Source of the DNA: Chondromyces crocatus
GTDB taxonomy: Bacteria; Myxococcota_A; Polyangia; Polyangiales; Polyangiaceae
Assembly: GCF_001189295.1 (NCBI RefSeq)
Contig: NZ_CP012159.1
Location: 5,100,525 to 5,164,524, forward strand
Direction of reading: 5' to 3'
Length of the DNA: 64,000 nt
Positions within the stretch are counted from its first letter, which is position 1. Every line of letters begins with the position of its first letter. Position numbers and translations under genes: made by a program. The notes below the pieces were generated by a model that made no database searches, was not told where the DNA came from, and saw only the letters and a list, made by a program, of their open reading frames with translations. This document shows, piece by piece, positions 1 to 9,416 of the stretch.

Positions 1-578
1 GTTTTCGGCTCGGATCGCGCCTGTCGTCGTCGGCGTCGCCACACGACGCCGCTCACGCGCGGGGTGGCTCGAGGCGTGTCGTGTGCTGGTGATCCAGGGG
101 ACGTTTGAGGGCTCGGTCGAAGCCCGGGGCACGACTGCGCTGAGGCGTGCCGTGGCGGAAAGCTGCGTAAATAGTGGATCCATGTGTCACGCCGGTGTTG
201 TGCGGCGCACGGTACTTCGCTGCCCTGCGGCGCGCGGCGCTTCGGTGTCGTGTCGCGCACGCTTCGATGACGTGCTGCGCACTGCGCTGCGTGTCTGGTG
301 TCCTTGCGCCGTGTGCGCTGCGATCCGCGCCCATGGAGGAGGCGCCCATCGAGGACGGGCGTGAAGCGCTCGGTCGCGACGAGGCCGCCATGATCGTGAC
401 ACGCTGAGCGAAGCGGGCGTTCCAGGGGGCAGGGGCGCCCGCTGCGCATGCTGCACGACGGTTTTCCACGCCGTTCGCACCTCGGTGGAGTCGCTCGATG
501 TCGCGCGCGGGCCCGAGTTCACCCTGTGACCCCGTGGTCATGAGGCCGTAACAACCGCCAGGTAGAGCGCTATCCACC
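1..578. other. Leading intergenic region, no gene seen
   Basis: No open frame here looks like protein: translations on both strands are Arg/Ala/Ser-rich, without hydrophobic periodicity or a recognisable motif. It presumably carries the promoter of the response regulator that starts at 579, but no clear -35/-10 pair or sigma-54 site was identified. Confidence 0.5.
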
Positions 579-1319
579 ATGGCTCGGATCCTGGTGATTG
601 AAGACGAACCAGCGCTCCTCAAGGTCCTCGATTACAACCTGCGCCAGGCCGGGCACGAGGTGCTGGCGACGGGGCTGGGAGAGGAGGGGATCAGGAAGGC
701 GCGTGAGACGCCGCCCGATCTGGTGCTCCTCGACATGATGCTGCCCGATGTGCCGGGGACCGAGGTGTGCCGGGCGCTGCAGCGCTCCGAGGCCACACAG
801 CGCGTCCCGGTGATCTTCGTCTCGGCGCGGGGGGACGAGGTCGACCGGGTGGTGGGCTTCGAGCTGGGCGCCGTGGACTACGTGGTGAAGCCCTTCAGCG
901 TGCGGGAGCTGCTCCTGCGCATCCAGGCCGTCCTCCGGCGCTCGCGGGCGCCCGAGCCGGCGGCGAAGTTCACCGAGTTCGGGTGCCTTCGCATGGATGA
1001 AGGAGCCCACCGGGTGTGGGTGGATCAGCAGGAGGTGGAGCTGACGCTGCTGGAGCTGAAGCTGCTTCTCGCGCTCCATGACAGCCGGGAGCGGGTGCAG
1101 AGCCGCAGCGCGCTGCTGGAAGGGGTCTGGGGGGCCGACGTGAGCGTGACGACGCGGACGGTGGACACCCATGTGAAACGGCTCCGTGACAAGCTGGGGC
1201 GCGCGGGGAATTACATCGAGACGGTGCGCGGTATCGGCTACCGCTTCGCGGGGTCGCCGGATCTGGAGCCGGAGCGCTGCGCGAGCGACGGTGGGCGGTT
1301 CGCGGGAGACGAGGGATGA
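579..1319 (+). CDS. OmpR/PhoB-type response regulator
   Basis: A 246-residue two-domain response regulator. The receiver domain (about 1-120) has the acidic pair E8/D9, phospho-acceptor D52 in LLDMMLPD, S82 and K104 (VVKPF). The C-terminal winged helix (about 135-228) ends in the typical TVDTHVKRLRDKLG and TVRGIGYRF motifs. It should bind DNA as a phosphorylation-dependent dimer. No sensor kinase lies next to it, so its partner is unknown. The Ton cluster 228 bp downstream on the same strand is a plausible target by position only. Confidence 0.9.
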   Translation: MARILVIEDEPALLKVLDYNLRQAGHEVLATGLGEEGIRKARETPPDLVLLDMMLPDVPGTEVCRALQRSEATQRVPVIFVSARGDEVDRVVGFELGAVDYVVKPFSVRELLLRIQAVLRRSRAPEPAAKFTEFGCLRMDEGAHRVWVDQQEVELTLLELKLLLALHDSRERVQSRSALLEGVWGADVSVTTRTVDTHVKRLRDKLGRAGNYIETVRGIGYRFAGSPDLEPERCASDGGRFAGDEG

Positions 1320-1547
1320 GCGGTCGGCGGTGGAACGACGGAAACGTTTCGTCGCCGTCACGCAGTTGCCACCGAGGGCGAGCAGGGTGCGCGCATCGAG
1401 ATGGCGCACCAAAGGGTGTGCGCGGGCGGGCGCCGTGAGCGCGCGTGGATGCGGACGCCGTGAGCGTGCGCTGAGGCGCGCGTCGTGCGTCGTGCGTTCG
1501 CGTCGAGAAGGTCTGGCGTGCGCATCGAGAAGGTCTGAGGAGCGAGG

Positions 1548-2309
1548 ATGCACCTTGAAACCTGGAGCGTCGGGGAGGCAGACCCCGGGCGAACGAAGCG
1601 GCTGGGGATCGGCGTCGCGGTCGGGCTCGGGCTCTTCGGGGCGGTGAGCCTCGCGGCGGCGAGCATGCCGTCGTCCTTCACCACCGCCGCGGAGGAGGAG
1701 CCCGAGGTGGTCGATGTGCGGCTGGAGACGGCGGTGCCGGAGACGGTGAAGCCGCCGCCGCCTCCTCCTCCGTCACCGGAGCCGCAGCCGATGGCCGCGT
1801 CGGTGGGGCCTCCGCGCAAGGCGCTGGTCGCACCGAAAGAGGTGCCCGCCGAGCTGCCCCCGGAGGGCGAACCCTCGAAGGGAGGGGGCGCCGATGAGGC
1901 GTACGGTGACAGCAATGGCGGGCCAGGGGGTGTGCCGGGTGGCACGGGACATGTGGCGGCCCCCCCGCCGCCGCCTCCGCCGCCGCCGCCTCCGCCTCCG
2001 CCGCCACCTCGGGCCCGGGGGCCGGTGCAGCTTCCGGAGAATGCGACGCCACCGTCGGCGCTTTCGATGAATCAGCCGGGCTACCCCGCGGCGGCGCGTA
2101 CCGCCGGCGTGGAGGCGACGGTGGTGGTGAAATACGTGGTGTCGGAGTCCGGGCAGGTCACCCAGGTGACCGTGGTGCGCGGTCACCCGATGTTCGACGA
2201 GGCGGTGATTGCCACGGTGAAATCGTGGCGATTCAAGCCAGCCATGGTCGATGGAAAGCCGATTGCCGTCTACAGGACGGCGAAATTCCCCTTCAAGCTC
2301 CGAATGTGA
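1548..2309 (+). CDS. tonB: TonB-family energy transducer
   Basis: 253 residues. A short cytoplasmic N-terminus is followed by one membrane anchor (about 19-37), a long Pro-rich periplasmic spacer with an uninterrupted run of about 15 prolines near residues 140-155, and a C-terminal TonB domain (about 172-253, from NQPGYPAAAR to FPFKLRM). TonB passes the proton-motive force from ExbB/ExbD to outer-membrane receptors. ATG 1548 has GGAGCGAGG just upstream. exbB, two exbD genes and a receptor follow, so this is probably a dedicated Ton complex. Confidence 0.9.
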   Translation: MHLETWSVGEADPGRTKRLGIGVAVGLGLFGAVSLAAASMPSSFTTAAEEEPEVVDVRLETAVPETVKPPPPPPPSPEPQPMAASVGPPRKALVAPKEVPAELPPEGEPSKGGGADEAYGDSNGGPGGVPGGTGHVAAPPPPPPPPPPPPPPPPRARGPVQLPENATPPSALSMNQPGYPAAARTAGVEATVVVKYVVSESGQVTQVTVVRGHPMFDEAVIATVKSWRFKPAMVDGKPIAVYRTAKFPFKLRM

Positions 2310-2341
2310 GCCACTTCCTTCTCTAGCAAGGAGCGAATGCC

Positions 2342-3049
2342 ATGATGCAATTCGATCTCGCGCATATCTGGGCCAGCATGGGGCTGCTCAGCAAGCTGGT
2401 TGCTTTCGCCCTGGTCCTCATGGGGCTGGCGAGCATTGCCGTGGTCGTGGAGCGGATGATCGCCCTCCGCAGGCTCGGCCTGGAGACGCGGCGGTTCGCG
2501 AAGGAGGCCAGGCCCTTGATGGAGGTCTGGGACACGGGCGCCATCGTCGACGTGGCCGAGCGGTATCGGCTGTCGGCGCTCGCGCGGCTGATGGCGGCCA
2601 CGATCCGTCGCTATGAGCGCGCCTGCGACGAGGGGGATGGCGGCGTGCCCGCGGTGGAGCTGGCACGGCGTGAGGCCGGGCGGCGCCGCGAGGCGATCGG
2701 GGCCGATCTGCGCCGGGGGATGAACGTGCTGGCTTCCGTGGGATCGGTGGCCCCGTTCGTGGGGCTGCTCGGCACGGTGATCGGGATCATCACCGCCTTC
2801 CAGACGATCGCGTCGTCCGGCTCGGGCGGGCTCGGTGCGGTGAGCGCCGGCATCTCGGAGGCCCTCATCGTCACCGCGCTGGGTCTCGGGGTCGCGATCC
2901 CGGCGGTGCTCTTCTTCAACTACCTGAGCGCCCGAGTGTCCGCGGTGGAGCTCGCGCTGGAGCGCAGCGCGGGGGAGCTCATCGACGAAATGGAGAACGA
3001 ACATGGGCGCCACAGTGGAGAGCACGAGATCGCGAAGGCCGCAGCTTGA
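2342..3049 (+). CDS. exbB: ExbB/TolQ/MotA-family proton channel
   Basis: 235 residues with three membrane segments: about 13-38, and a close pair at about 125-150 and 165-195 containing the family signature SVAPFVGLLGTVIGI. ExbB forms the inner-membrane pentamer that, with ExbD, energises TonB. It begins 32 bp after tonB. Its last 47 bases overlap the start of the first exbD gene in another frame, a strong sign of translational coupling. Confidence 0.92.
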   Translation: MMQFDLAHIWASMGLLSKLVAFALVLMGLASIAVVVERMIALRRLGLETRRFAKEARPLMEVWDTGAIVDVAERYRLSALARLMAATIRRYERACDEGDGGVPAVELARREAGRRREAIGADLRRGMNVLASVGSVAPFVGLLGTVIGIITAFQTIASSGSGGLGAVSAGISEALIVTALGLGVAIPAVLFFNYLSARVSAVELALERSAGELIDEMENEHGRHSGEHEIAKAAA

Positions 3050-3458
3050 GCCAGAGATCAACGTCACACCCCTGGTGGACGTGGTCCTGGTGCTGCTCAT
3101 CATCTTCATGGTGGTGGCGCCACAGCTCGAGCACGGGGAGCGGGTGGAGCTGCCGGCGGTGTTCCAGCCGGACGCGAAGTCGAAGACCAAGCTCGACCCC
3201 ATCTACGTGACGGTGACCGCGAGCGGACGGCTGTTCCTGGAGAAGGAGGTCATCGAGGACCTCACGGCGCTGGATGCGCGGCTTCGGGAGGTGCGGAGCG
3301 CGGAGCCGGAGCGGCGGGTGGTGCTGAAGGGAGATGGTTCCGTGAAGTACCAGAAGATGCGAGAGGCCTTCGCGCTGTGCCAGAAGCTGGGCTTCGCTGG
3401 GATCGCGCTCCAGGTGAGCCAGCGCGGCGGCGGCGCGGGTGTCCCGGAGGAGGGCTGA
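3003..3458 (+). CDS. exbD: ExbD/TolR-family protein, first copy
   Basis: 151 residues. A short cytoplasmic tail carries the INVTPLVDVVLVLLIIF signature, a single TM helix at about 22-41 with the proton-carrying Asp at D26, and a periplasmic domain. ATG 3003 lies inside the end of exbB (47-base overlap). It pairs with ExbB and TonB. The tandem second ExbD suggests a heteromeric stator or separate receptors. Confidence 0.92.
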   Translation: MGATVESTRSRRPQLEPEINVTPLVDVVLVLLIIFMVVAPQLEHGERVELPAVFQPDAKSKTKLDPIYVTVTASGRLFLEKEVIEDLTALDARLREVRSAEPERRVVLKGDGSVKYQKMREAFALCQKLGFAGIALQVSQRGGGAGVPEEG

Positions 3459-3462
3459 CGCG

Positions 3463-3900
<438 letters not shown>

Positions 3901-4097
3901 GTCGAGCGCGCGTCGGCGAGCGCGGTGCGCAGCCCAGGAGCAGGCGCATCGACGCGCGCGACGCGCTGCCCTGAGTCGGGCGTGTCGGCGAGAGCGGGTC
4001 GGGTCGACAGGAGACGAGGCGTGCGGTGCTGCGGACGCGAGAGGCGCCCGAGGGCACCCGTGTGCGCGCGGGATGCCGCGCGCGAGGGAAGACGTTC

Positions 4098-7037
4098 ATG
4101 GTTCGTCACGGGAGCTGGGGGGTGGTTGCGGTGCTCGTCGCGCCGCTGGTGTGGAGCGGTGTCGCCCGCGGTCAGGAGCCGGCCGAGGACGCCACCGAGG
4201 CCCCCCCGGATGCGCCCGGGGAACTTGTTCCAGCAGAGGATGCGGGAGCCGAGGAAGCGGGCGCAGATCCAGCGCGGCCCCCGCCAGCGGGCAAGGGGGT
4301 GGTCTGGGGCGTGGTGATCGACGGGGCGACGAAGGAACCGATCTTCGACGCGCAGGTGTCGGTGGTGGGGGCGCCGCAGAAGACGCTGGCCGACGTGGAT
4401 GGCCGCTACCGGCTCGAGCTTTCACCGGGGGAGTACACGCTGCGGGTCTGGTACGAGCTGTACACGGCGCAGCGGGTGCAGGACGTGCGGGTCGTGGTGG
4501 GGGGCATGTCGCGGATCGACGTGACCTTGACCGGCGATCAGCAGGCCGAGGACGTGATTGAAGTGGAAGCCGAGGTGGAGCGCGCCAGCGTGGGGACGCA
4601 GCTCCTCCTCCGGAAGAACGCGGCGCAGGTGGGCGATGCCATCGGGGCGCAGGAGATCGCGCGGACGCCCGACCGGAGCGCGTCGGAGGCGGCGCGGCGC
4701 GTGGTGGGCGCGACGGTGGTGGGGAATCGCTATGTGGTGGTGCGCGGGCTGGGGGACCGGTACACGAACTCCCTCTTGAACGGGGCGCCGCTGCCGAGCC
4801 CGGAGCCGGATCGGCAGGCCGTGCCGCTCGATCTGTTCCCCACGCTGATCCTCAGCGACATCACCATCCTGAAGAGCTTCACCCCGGACATGCCGGGCGA
4901 TTTCGCTGGCGGGTCGGTGCGGATCAACACGCGCGAGCTGCCGAGCCGGCTGCTGGCACAGGCGCAGATCACGATCGGGATGAATTCACTGTCGACGTTC
5001 CAGGATCGGGTGAGCTACGAGGGCGGTGGGCTCGACTGGCTGGCGATCGACGACGGGGGGCGCGCGCTGCCCGCAGGGTTCCCGACGTTCAAGGTGGCCC
5101 GACTGAACCAGAAGCCGGACGGGAGCCGGGTGACGGACGCGGATCTGGTGACCTACGGGCGGGAGCTCGTCCGACCGATGGGGACGACGCGCACGCTCAA
5201 CCTGCCGAACGGGAGTGGAAACCTGGTCCTCGGCAACACGTTCGAGCTGGGGAAGGGGCAGAAGCTCGGGTTCACCGCCGCGCTGAACTACGGGCGCAGG
5301 TTCGTGCGTCGGCCCGACGAGATCCTGAGGACATTCTTCCCGCCGCCCACGGCCAACTCGGATCAGGTGACGCTGCGCAACGTTTACGTGGGCAACACCG
5401 GCATCGATCAGGTGTCGTGGGGTGGGTTCGGCTCGGTGACGTGGAGCGCGAGCAAGGACCACAAGGTCAGCCTGACCGGCATCTACAGCCGCTCCTCGGA
5501 GGACGAGGGGCGAGAGATCGCCGGGTACAACGAGGAGCGGCGGGTGAACCTGACGGACACGCGGCTCCGGTTCATCGGCCGCGGGCTCGTGTTCGGGCAG
5601 CTCACCGGGGAGCACCGGATGCCGGACCTGGGTGGAGCGACGCTGACCTGGAATGCGTCGGCGTCGCTGGCGTCGTCGGACGAACCAGGGACGCGGCAGA
5701 ACGTGTACACACAGGACGCGAGCACGGGGATCTTCGGCTGGGAGGAGAGCACGCTGTCGGGCTCGTACTTCTTCAGCGAGCAGTCGGAGCGCTCGCTGGG
5801 GGCGGGCTTCGACTGGCTCCAGCCGCTCACCTCGGGCGAGCTGCCGACGAAGCTCAAGATGGGTGGGCTGATGACGCTGCGGCGCCGGAGCTTCGACGCG
5901 CGGCGGTTCCGGTTCTTGCCCGTGCAGGACGCGGAGCAGAGCGATCTCCAGGAGACGTTCCGGCTCCCGCCCAACGAGCTGTTCACCACCGAGAACATCG
6001 GCCGGGCCATCTTCCTGCGGGAGGAGACGCGCCCGACGGACGCCTACGACGCGGACTACGACGTGTTCGCGGGCTACCTGATGACCGACGCGGCGCTGAC
6101 GCGCGACCTGCGGCTCATCGTGGGGGGGCGCGTCGAGTCGTCGCGGCAGACGATCCACTCCTTCGATCCGTTCGCTCCCGAGCTGTCCCCGCTGAGGAAC
6201 GAGCTGGCGAGCACGGATCTCCTGCCGGCGCTGAGCTTGCTCTACAAGGCGACGCCGAAGGCGAACGTGCGGCTCGGCATCTCGAAGACGGTGGCGAGGC
6301 CGCAGCTCCGCGAGCTGGCGCCGTTCGTGTTCACCGACTACTTCGGGGCGCGGGAGATCCTCGGCAACCCGAACCTGAAGCAGACGAGCATCTACAACGC
6401 CGATCTGCGCTTCGAGCTGTTCCCGGACACGGGCGAGGTGGTGGCGGTGAGCGCCTTCTACAAGCAGTTCTACGATCCCATCGAGCAGGTCATCCTGCCG
6501 GCGAGCCGGGGCATCGTGTCGTACCAGAACGCGCCAGGGGGCAGGAACGCGGGCGTGGAGCTGGAGCTGCGGAAGACGATGGGCTTCCTCGCGCCGGCAC
6601 TCTCGGACTTCCAGCTCATCGCGAACCTGACGCTGGTGAGTTCACGGGTGGAGCTGGACACGGAGCGGCTGGGGATCCAGACGAACGCGATCCGGCCGCT
6701 GGCGGGGCAGTCACCCTACGTGGTGAACGTGGGCCTCGACTATGCAGGGATGGAGACGGGGACGCGCGCGCGGGTGCTCTACAACGTGTTCGGCCCGCGC
6801 ATCGCGCAGGTGGGCTCGAACCGCCTGCCCGACGTGTACGAGGAGCCGCGGCACCAGCTCGACGTGACGTTCGCGCAGCAGATCGGCAAGCAGGTCGATC
6901 TGAAGCTGACGGTGGAGAACCTGCTCGACTGGCCGGTGCTGTTCACGCAGGGCCTGGGCCCGAGCGGCGAGGCGAACATCGTGAACCGCTATCGCCAGGG
7001 CGTGTCGGCGGGGCTCGGGGTGGTGGTCACCAACTGA
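4098..7037 (+). CDS. TonB-dependent outer-membrane receptor with CarboxypepD_reg-like N-domain
   Basis: 979 residues from ATG 4098, chosen because it starts a signal peptide (MVRHGSWGVVAVLVAPL...ARG); a longer frame reaches 4026 but would bury it. An acidic, Ala/Pro-rich linker is followed by a carboxypeptidase-regulatory-like beta-sandwich (about 68-150), a plug (about 165-290, with VVVRGLGDRYTNSLLNG and DMPGDFAGGSVRINTRELP), then a long beta-barrel. It imports or binds an unknown ligand using the Ton proteins encoded just upstream. The ligand cannot be read from sequence; the partner is probably the beta-helix lipoprotein encoded next. Confidence 0.9.
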   Translation: MVRHGSWGVVAVLVAPLVWSGVARGQEPAEDATEAPPDAPGELVPAEDAGAEEAGADPARPPPAGKGVVWGVVIDGATKEPIFDAQVSVVGAPQKTLADVDGRYRLELSPGEYTLRVWYELYTAQRVQDVRVVVGGMSRIDVTLTGDQQAEDVIEVEAEVERASVGTQLLLRKNAAQVGDAIGAQEIARTPDRSASEAARRVVGATVVGNRYVVVRGLGDRYTNSLLNGAPLPSPEPDRQAVPLDLFPTLILSDITILKSFTPDMPGDFAGGSVRINTRELPSRLLAQAQITIGMNSLSTFQDRVSYEGGGLDWLAIDDGGRALPAGFPTFKVARLNQKPDGSRVTDADLVTYGRELVRPMGTTRTLNLPNGSGNLVLGNTFELGKGQKLGFTAALNYGRRFVRRPDEILRTFFPPPTANSDQVTLRNVYVGNTGIDQVSWGGFGSVTWSASKDHKVSLTGIYSRSSEDEGREIAGYNEERRVNLTDTRLRFIGRGLVFGQLTGEHRMPDLGGATLTWNASASLASSDEPGTRQNVYTQDASTGIFGWEESTLSGSYFFSEQSERSLGAGFDWLQPLTSGELPTKLKMGGLMTLRRRSFDARRFRFLPVQDAEQSDLQETFRLPPNELFTTENIGRAIFLREETRPTDAYDADYDVFAGYLMTDAALTRDLRLIVGGRVESSRQTIHSFDPFAPELSPLRNELASTDLLPALSLLYKATPKANVRLGISKTVARPQLRELAPFVFTDYFGAREILGNPNLKQTSIYNADLRFELFPDTGEVVAVSAFYKQFYDPIEQVILPASRGIVSYQNAPGGRNAGVELELRKTMGFLAPALSDFQLIANLTLVSSRVELDTERLGIQTNAIRPLAGQSPYVVNVGLDYAGMETGTRARVLYNVFGPRIAQVGSNRLPDVYEEPRHQLDVTFAQQIGKQVDLKLTVENLLDWPVLFTQGLGPSGEANIVNRYRQGVSAGLGVVVTN

Positions 7038-7174
7038 GCACGGCGAGGCTGCTGCACGCCTCGTGATGTTGCGAATCGCGTCCGGGTTCGCCACGAGAAC
7101 GTTGCAAGGAGCACGCGCTGAGGTCACTGGCGCAGTGCAGGCTGCGCCCCAGAGATTCCGGAGGTTCATCACAC

Positions 7175-8506
7175 ATGCGTATCAACGGTACGATCCTTCC
7201 TGGCTTCACGGCGCTCGGGTTGCTGCTCGCCGGGTGCTCCGACGCGGCCGATCCTCTGGCGCCAGGGGCGCAGTCGGAGACGACCCTCAGCGGCTCGATC
7301 ACGGAGAGCCGGACGCTGACTGCGGACACGGAGTGGACGCTCGGGGGCGTGGTATTCGTGGAGGAGGGGGCGACGCTGACCATCGAGCCGGGGACGGTGA
7401 TCAAGGGAGACGCCGCCAGCCTGGGGACGCTGGTGATCGAGCCCGGTGCGAAGCTGATGGCGCGCGGGACGGCCGACGCGCCGATCGTGTTCACGAGCCA
7501 GGCGCCTCCTGGCGAGCGGCGGGCGGGTGACTGGGGCGGGGTGATCTTGCTGGGCCGCGCGCCGATCAACGTGCCCGGTGGGCGGGCGCAGGTCGAAGGC
7601 ATCACCGGCGAGGGCACCGAGTACGGCGGTAACGATCCCGAGGACTCGAGCGGCGTCGTCGAGTACGTGCGGATCGAGTTCAGCGGGGTCCAGCTCTCGC
7701 CCGACAACGAGATCAACGGCATCACCTTCGCCGGCGTCGGTCGCGGGACGAAGGTGGATCACGTGATGGTCCACCACACGACGGACGACTGCTTCGAGTT
7801 CTTCGGAGGCACCGTGGACGCCAAGCACCTGATCTGCGCGTACAACGGTGACGACGGCGTCGACTGGGATCTGGGCTACACCGGCCGGATCCAGTACGTG
7901 GCGGTGATCCAGGATCCTTCGATCGCCGACGACGCGAACGGATTCGAGGCCGACAACGACGGTGACGCGACGCTGAACCAGCCGATCAGCAATCCCACCA
8001 TCTACAACGCGACGCTGTGCGGTCAGAACACGGTGGTGGACAAGCAGCAGTACGGGATGCTGCTCCGCCGGTCCACGCGAGGAACGATCGTCAACACGAT
8101 CATGTCGGGCTTCGAGGCCTGTGTGGACATCCGGGACGCGACGAGCGCGCCGGTGGTGACCCACTCGATCTGTCACGGCAGCACGGCGCCGGGCGTGGAC
8201 ATCGCCTACGACGAGACCGAGACCAGCGACGACGCGAAGGGGAAGCCCACCTACGACGACGACGGTGGGCTGGACGAGGTGGCCTGGTGGAACGAGGCGG
8301 GGAAGGGGAACCGCGTGATGGATCCGCAGATCGCCGACTGCTTCAAGGTGGGGAGCCCCGACTTCCGGCCCCTGGAGACGCTGAGCGAGGGAGCGGCCAC
8401 GCCGCCGAACGATGGATTCTTCGATAGCGCTGCGGCTTACATCGGCGCCTTCACGGCCGACGACACCTGGGCCACCGGGGCCTGGGTGAGCTTCGAGGCA
8501 CGCTGA
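7175..8506 (+). CDS. Lipoprotein with parallel beta-helix-like repeats
   Basis: 443 residues. The signal peptide ends in the lipobox LLLAGC (C21), so it is a lipidated envelope protein. The body looks like a right-handed parallel beta-helix: regularly spaced GTVI/ADAPIVFTS/GDWGGVILLG turns and DNEINGITF-type repeats rich in Asp, Asn and Gly. It follows the receptor by 137 bp on the same strand, which suggests a surface ligand-binding partner of that receptor (inferred from position). No catalytic motif was recognised. Confidence 0.75.
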   Translation: MRINGTILPGFTALGLLLAGCSDAADPLAPGAQSETTLSGSITESRTLTADTEWTLGGVVFVEEGATLTIEPGTVIKGDAASLGTLVIEPGAKLMARGTADAPIVFTSQAPPGERRAGDWGGVILLGRAPINVPGGRAQVEGITGEGTEYGGNDPEDSSGVVEYVRIEFSGVQLSPDNEINGITFAGVGRGTKVDHVMVHHTTDDCFEFFGGTVDAKHLICAYNGDDGVDWDLGYTGRIQYVAVIQDPSIADDANGFEADNDGDATLNQPISNPTIYNATLCGQNTVVDKQQYGMLLRRSTRGTIVNTIMSGFEACVDIRDATSAPVVTHSICHGSTAPGVDIAYDETETSDDAKGKPTYDDDGGLDEVAWWNEAGKGNRVMDPQIADCFKVGSPDFRPLETLSEGAATPPNDGFFDSAAAYIGAFTADDTWATGAWVSFEAR

Positions 8507-8538
8507 AGGCTGGGTCGTGCGCTGGATGACCCGGTGAT

Positions 8539-8554
8539 GGTGACGTGCGTCACC
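8539..8554. terminator. Hairpin between convergent genes
   Basis: A perfect 7-bp stem (GGTGACG / CGTCACC) with a 2-base gap lies between the convergent lipoprotein and Zn-finger genes. A second imperfect inverted repeat (CCCGGG...CCCGGG) follows and overlaps the stop codon of the minus-strand gene. There is no T-run, so it is at best a Rho-assisted or bidirectional terminator. Confidence 0.35.
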
Positions 8555-8561
8555 CGGGCGT

Positions 8562-9185
8562 TCAGCGAACCCGGGCGGTGAAGCCCGAGATGCGGTGTTC
8601 GGCACACTGTGGGCGCGTGTCCGCGCTGTCCCGGAATGTCACCCGTCCGCACAGTTCGCAGAGACCAAGGTGCTCACGGTAGTACTCGCGGTCGGTCAGG
8701 ACGGCTGCAGCGAGCACACTGAGCGCGATGTCCCCGAGAAAATCGATCTCGCGAGGGGAGGGTACCCAGGCCGCTTTGCCGTCCACGGCGGCACGCCGGA
8801 CCCGCCCGCCGTAGATGGCCGCGTGCAGGAAGCGGTCGTCGGCGACGGGCGCGATGAGGCCCCGGACGGCCTCGAGGACCCGCCCCCGCGCGCGGAGAAG
8901 CAGCTCCTCGAAGCTGCTGTCGGCCTCCGCGCGGTCGTCCAGCCGGAGCGGCTTCGCCCCAGGCTCGCGCAGCACCATCGGCCGCTTCATCAGGCCAGGA
9001 TTGACCAGGTGCTGCTGGATCCACTGGATGAGATCCGTCGTGGTCCACTCCGAGGCCGCGCCCTCGAGGAACTCGAGGACGGCCTGCACGCCACCTCCCA
9101 CCTGCCCGGGGGACACAGCGAACGAAGACCAGCTTCGTGTGCGACGGATTCGTTGTGGCAGCTCTAGCTTGCGGGTGGTTCCCAT
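8562..9185 (-). CDS. Uncharacterised protein with C-terminal Cys/His cluster
   Basis: 207 residues, family not recognised. The N-terminal half is mixed helical. The C-terminus carries LCELCGRVTF (CxxC) followed about 15 residues later by C-x2-H, a likely single zinc-binding knuckle (about residues 176-199). It is divergent from the FHA/sigma-54 activator with a 231-bp gap, so the two may share regulation. No enzyme motif seen. Confidence 0.65.
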   Translation of the reverse strand: MGTTRKLELPQRIRRTRSWSSFAVSPGQVGGGVQAVLEFLEGAASEWTTTDLIQWIQQHLVNPGLMKRPMVLREPGAKPLRLDDRAEADSSFEELLLRARGRVLEAVRGLIAPVADDRFLHAAIYGGRVRRAAVDGKAAWVPSPREIDFLGDIALSVLAAAVLTDREYYREHLGLCELCGRVTFRDSADTRPQCAEHRISGFTARVR

Positions 9186-9416
9186 AGGGTCGTGTTGGTT
9201 GACTTACTTCGGTTGTTTCCGGGTCGCGGATGGGTCTGGACAGATGCAGAGCAGAATTCATGCCGCCTGGACCAGAAACCGCGGAAGTCCTGGCTGGCCG
9301 GAGCTCGTCGGCGCCCTCGGGGAGTCGCCGCGCGGGGTGGTGGTGACGGGGTAACGGGTCGGCCAGCGGACCTCCCGTGTCAGGTCATCCCGTCGTTTTG
9401 GGTTAGGATAGGTCCG

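Noticed and set aside
5417-7066. 549-codon open frame in another phase of the TonB-dependent receptor
   Set aside because: Arg/Gly/Ala-rich; the receptor frame has plug and barrel motifs throughout.
9158-9174. Sigma-54 promoter resembling TGGCA...TTGC
   Set aside because: The spacing between GG and GC is 12 bases instead of 10, and it lies inside a coding region.
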